Assembly (NCBI GenBank): GCA_013152105.1
Contig: JAADHA010000654.1
Span: forward strand, 1-6,916
Direction of reading: 5' to 3'
Origin: Oligoflexia bacterium
GTDB lineage: Bacteria > Myxococcota_A > UBA796 > UBA2385
DNA length: 6,916 nucleotides
A program made the translations under genes and the position numbers. Below the pieces are notes generated by a model. That model had not been told where the DNA came from. It ran no database searches and saw only the letters and a program-made list of their open reading frames with translations. Positions 5,626 to 6,916 of this stretch are shown in pieces. Each line of letters starts with the position of its first letter. The stretch's first letter is position 1.

Positions 5626-5648
5626 CTGGCGCGATCGGTGCGCACCAG
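5626..5648 (-). terminator. Hairpin downstream of the short lipoprotein; overlaps a GGTGCGCACC palindrome
   Basis: On the minus strand CTGGTGCG (5648-5641) can pair with CGCGCCAG (5633-5626), giving an 8-bp stem with one G-U pair and a 7-nt loop. It begins 32 nt past the stop at 5681 and has no T-tract. The perfect palindrome GGTGCGCACC (5637-5646) lies about 127 bp upstream of the predicted sigma-54 start and could instead be an activator-binding site. I cannot tell the two readings apart. Confidence 0.3.
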
Positions 5649-5680
5649 TCAAGACAGGTGGACGGCCGAAAACCACCAAG

Positions 5681-6280
5681 TCAAAAGTACTGCACCGTAG
5701 TCTTCGCGCGGAACTGGCCATCTTCGATCATCCGCGTGCGCCCGTCTTCCGCGAAGAGGGTGCACGAGAAGGTGCCCTGGGTGAGGTAGAGGGCCGGGAG
5801 GGTCGGGTCAAGCTCGTCGAGAGGCTGGTGGGAGGTCACCGTGAAGGTCGCGCCAGACTCATCGCCCATCGTGACGGAGGCGATCCACTCTGCGCCATCG
5901 CCATCGAAGAAGTGGATGTTGACGCCCTCGACTTCCACGGCGTCATCGTCTCCGTTGTTGGTCAGCGTGCCAAAGGGGTGGGCACCGACGGCGAAGACTG
6001 TCGCGAGCTGATCATCGTCGGGGTAGTCGAGGTCGGCGAAGTGGACGACGCTCTCCACGTCGATCGAGGGGCCCGACAAGCCGACGAAGCCGAAGGACTG
6101 GCTGACCACCCGCACGTCCCCCCAGTTTTCGATACCGGCACCGACGCCCTGCGAGTACGCGCTGTCAAAGACCGTGTCTTCGCCGTCGATGCGCATCGCC
6201 AGCCAGGTCTCGCCCATCGCTCCGGTGTCCCAAGCACCGCCCGAGCCGGTGCATGCCAGGAAGATCAGAAGGTTTATCAT
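5681..6280 (-). CDS. Hypothetical short-signal lipoprotein
   Basis: The product is 199 residues. The signal is only nine residues (MINLLIFLA) before lipobox Cys10, followed by a Gly/Asp/Thr linker (TGSGGAWDTG). The mature part is acidic and beta-rich. It opens with ETWLAMRIDGEDTVFDSA (24-41) and ends with a GTFSCTLFAEDG...IEDGQFRAK pattern (169-193). This layout resembles small one-domain lipoproteins, common in Bacteroidota as DUF6252-like, in which an early IDG motif is followed by a late GxF...DGxF strand pair. That resemblance is from memory and weak. ATG 6280 is chosen over the frame's ATG at 6400 because the signal and lipobox begin there and the upstream 40 residues look non-coding. 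There is no Shine-Dalgarno; TACCGT starts 12 nt before ATG. It lies 190 nt upstream of the VWA gene, which has its own promoter. Confidence 0.82.
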   Translation of the reverse strand: MINLLIFLACTGSGGAWDTGAMGETWLAMRIDGEDTVFDSAYSQGVGAGIENWGDVRVVSQSFGFVGLSGPSIDVESVVHFADLDYPDDDQLATVFAVGAHPFGTLTNNGDDDAVEVEGVNIHFFDGDGAEWIASVTMGDESGATFTVTSHQPLDELDPTLPALYLTQGTFSCTLFAEDGRTRMIEDGQFRAKTTVQYF

Positions 6281-6286
6281 CGCCGG

Positions 6287-6292
6287 ACGGTA
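6287..6292 (-). promoter_or_regulatory. Candidate -10 element (TACCGT) for leaderless lipoprotein mRNA
   Basis: TACCGT begins exactly 12 nt before ATG 6280, the same geometry as TACATT before the lipoprotein starting at 2358; both are preceded by GC. No Shine-Dalgarno lies between it and the ATG, and no convincing -35 is visible. Confidence 0.3.
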
Positions 6293-6830
6293 GCACGAGC
6301 CAGCTCGGCATTGGGACGCGGTAGGTGTCTGCGGCGCGTTGTTCACCGGGTTCTCCCGAGCACCGCGGCAGCGATGGCCGCGGCAGCTCGGCTCAAGCAT
6401 GCGCTGGCCAGCCCCCCGGGATCCTGAAGGCCGCCGACCCAGGTGTCGCCATTTCTGAATGTTCTGCCCATTTCGACGGACCGCCGGACCTGAGAACAGG
6501 CACTTACGCTATCGAACACCGCAATAGATGCCGGATCGTTCAGGATCGGGCGGGGTTGACCGGCCCACCTTCAGAATTCAGGGGACCTGGACAGCGCCCG
6601 GCGGCCCGAGCGGCGCCCGGTCTCGTGCCCCTGCTGCGTGGCGCAGGTGGACCGGTCGAGCGCGCCGAGGACAGCCGGATCCCAGCGAGCAGCCGCGGGC
6701 GCGGATCGTGCGCCTGTATGTCGAAGCTCGGAAGTCCTTGACCACCCTGATGTCGACCGCTGTTCTGCGCCGACGGACATCCCAGCAGGGGCACCATCGG
6801 CACCCCCTCGGCGCTCGCATCGCGCCTGCG

Positions 6831-6851
6831 GTCTGTCGCGACTGAACAGAC
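6831..6851 (-). terminator. Hairpin just downstream of the right-edge gene
   Basis: On the minus strand GTCTGT (6851-6846), a 9-nt loop, then ACAGAC (6836-6831) forms a 6-bp perfect stem starting 3 nt after the TGA at 6855. There is no T-tract, so this is at best a weak or Rho-assisted terminator. Confidence 0.35.
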
Positions 6852-6854
6852 GCA

Positions 6855-6916
6855 TCACCGCACGACCACCGCCCGGCCTGGGTACAGGTAGACGTGGGCG
6901 TCGCCGACCCGTTCCA
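6855..6916 (-). CDS. C-terminal fragment of an unidentified protein (5' end outside window)
   Basis: The minus-strand frame entering from the right edge reads 19 residues, ERVGDAHVYLYPGRAVVVR, to TGA at 6857-6855. Almost every third position is G or C (only the GAA and CCA codons end in A), and alternating hydrophobic residues suggest a terminal beta strand. A hairpin follows the stop at once. The fragment is too short to identify. Confidence 0.5.
   Translation of the reverse strand, partial: ERVGDAHVYLYPGRAVVVR

Larger units (their letters stand above)
6281..6854. other. 574 bases with no supportable gene
   Basis: Frames open here on both strands lack consistent GC-rich third positions, recognisable motifs, signal peptides or a good ribosome site, and their translations are Arg/Pro/Ser-rich in the manner of shadow frames. 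Bases about 6448-6545 are visibly more AT-rich than the rest. A 10-bp direct repeat ccgcggcagc occurs at 6363-6372 and 6378-6387. I see no IS ends, tRNA or known riboswitch. It may contain the promoter of the lipoprotein at 6280 and a decayed gene. Confidence 0.5.

Noticed and set aside
5491..5721. 77-residue N-terminal extension of the VWA protein from ATG 5721
   Set aside because: The signal peptide begins at ATG 5490 with a Shine-Dalgarno, and the extension covers the sigma-54 element and the stop of the neighbouring gene.
6281..6400. 40-residue N-terminal extension of the short lipoprotein from ATG 6400
   Set aside because: It would bury the signal peptide and lipobox, and it has coding-unlike composition.
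6490..6540. Possible tRNA because of a GTTCGAT-like T-loop on the minus strand
   Set aside because: The bases flanking the loop do not pair as a T stem and no acceptor or anticodon arm can be drawn.
6325..6741. 138-codon plus-strand open frame in the gene-free stretch
   Set aside because: It has mixed third-position composition, no ribosome site, no recognisable motif and a low-complexity Arg/Pro/Gly/Ser translation.
6831..6851. LexA-like box (CTGT...ACAG)
   Set aside because: The spacing between CTGT and ACAG is 9 nt, not the 8 nt of the usual LexA operator, and it lies at a gene 3' end.

Overview
This is a high-GC bacterial window. Its acidic exported lipoproteins carry Asp/Ser/Gly/Thr linkers (four DSGT/DSGA units in one), and it has Cys-rich modules, a von Willebrand A (VWA) protein and a strong sigma-54-type promoter. 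Together these suggest a Myxococcota or deltaproteobacteria-like genome. That assignment is inference from protein style; there is no rRNA or marker tree here. It reads as chromosomal sequence: I see no mobile element, CRISPR array, tRNA or rRNA.

Layout. Bases 1-113 hold the 3' tail of a plus-strand gene. It converges on a minus-strand pair: a transglutaminase-fold lipoprotein (715-2358) followed, through a 4-nt GTGA overlap, by a small exported protein (119-718). The two convergent stop codons (113 and 119) sit symmetrically inside one perfect 8-bp-stem palindrome. A 63-nt divergent gap separates the lipoprotein from plus-strand slyX (2422-2619) and trpS (2693-3652), the only recognisable conserved cytoplasmic genes. 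trpS converges with a second minus-strand pair: a VWA lipoprotein (4000-5490) whose 3' end overlaps a 12-cysteine lipoprotein (3665-4009) by 10 nt. A near-consensus sigma-54 -24/-12 element lies at the right distance in front of the VWA gene. Further right is another short minus-strand lipoprotein (5681-6280), then about 570 bases with no supportable gene, then the C-terminal end of a minus-strand gene running off the right edge.

How the genes relate. Four of the five complete minus-strand genes encode predicted lipoproteins and the fifth has an uncleaved or cleaved N-terminal export signal, so this is a cell-envelope neighbourhood around a small housekeeping slyX-trpS unit. The VWA/Cys-rich pair looks like a co-regulated surface adhesion or protein-interaction unit. 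The transglutaminase-like/GTGA-coupled pair looks like a second envelope unit. Two of the lipoprotein genes have extremely short signal peptides, no Shine-Dalgarno sequence and a TANNNT motif exactly 12 nt before ATG, which fits leaderless transcription. No known named defence, secretion or biosynthetic system is recognisable. The most testable new points are the sigma-54 control of the VWA pair, the leaderless candidates, the CxxC at the transglutaminase active site and the stop-codon palindrome.
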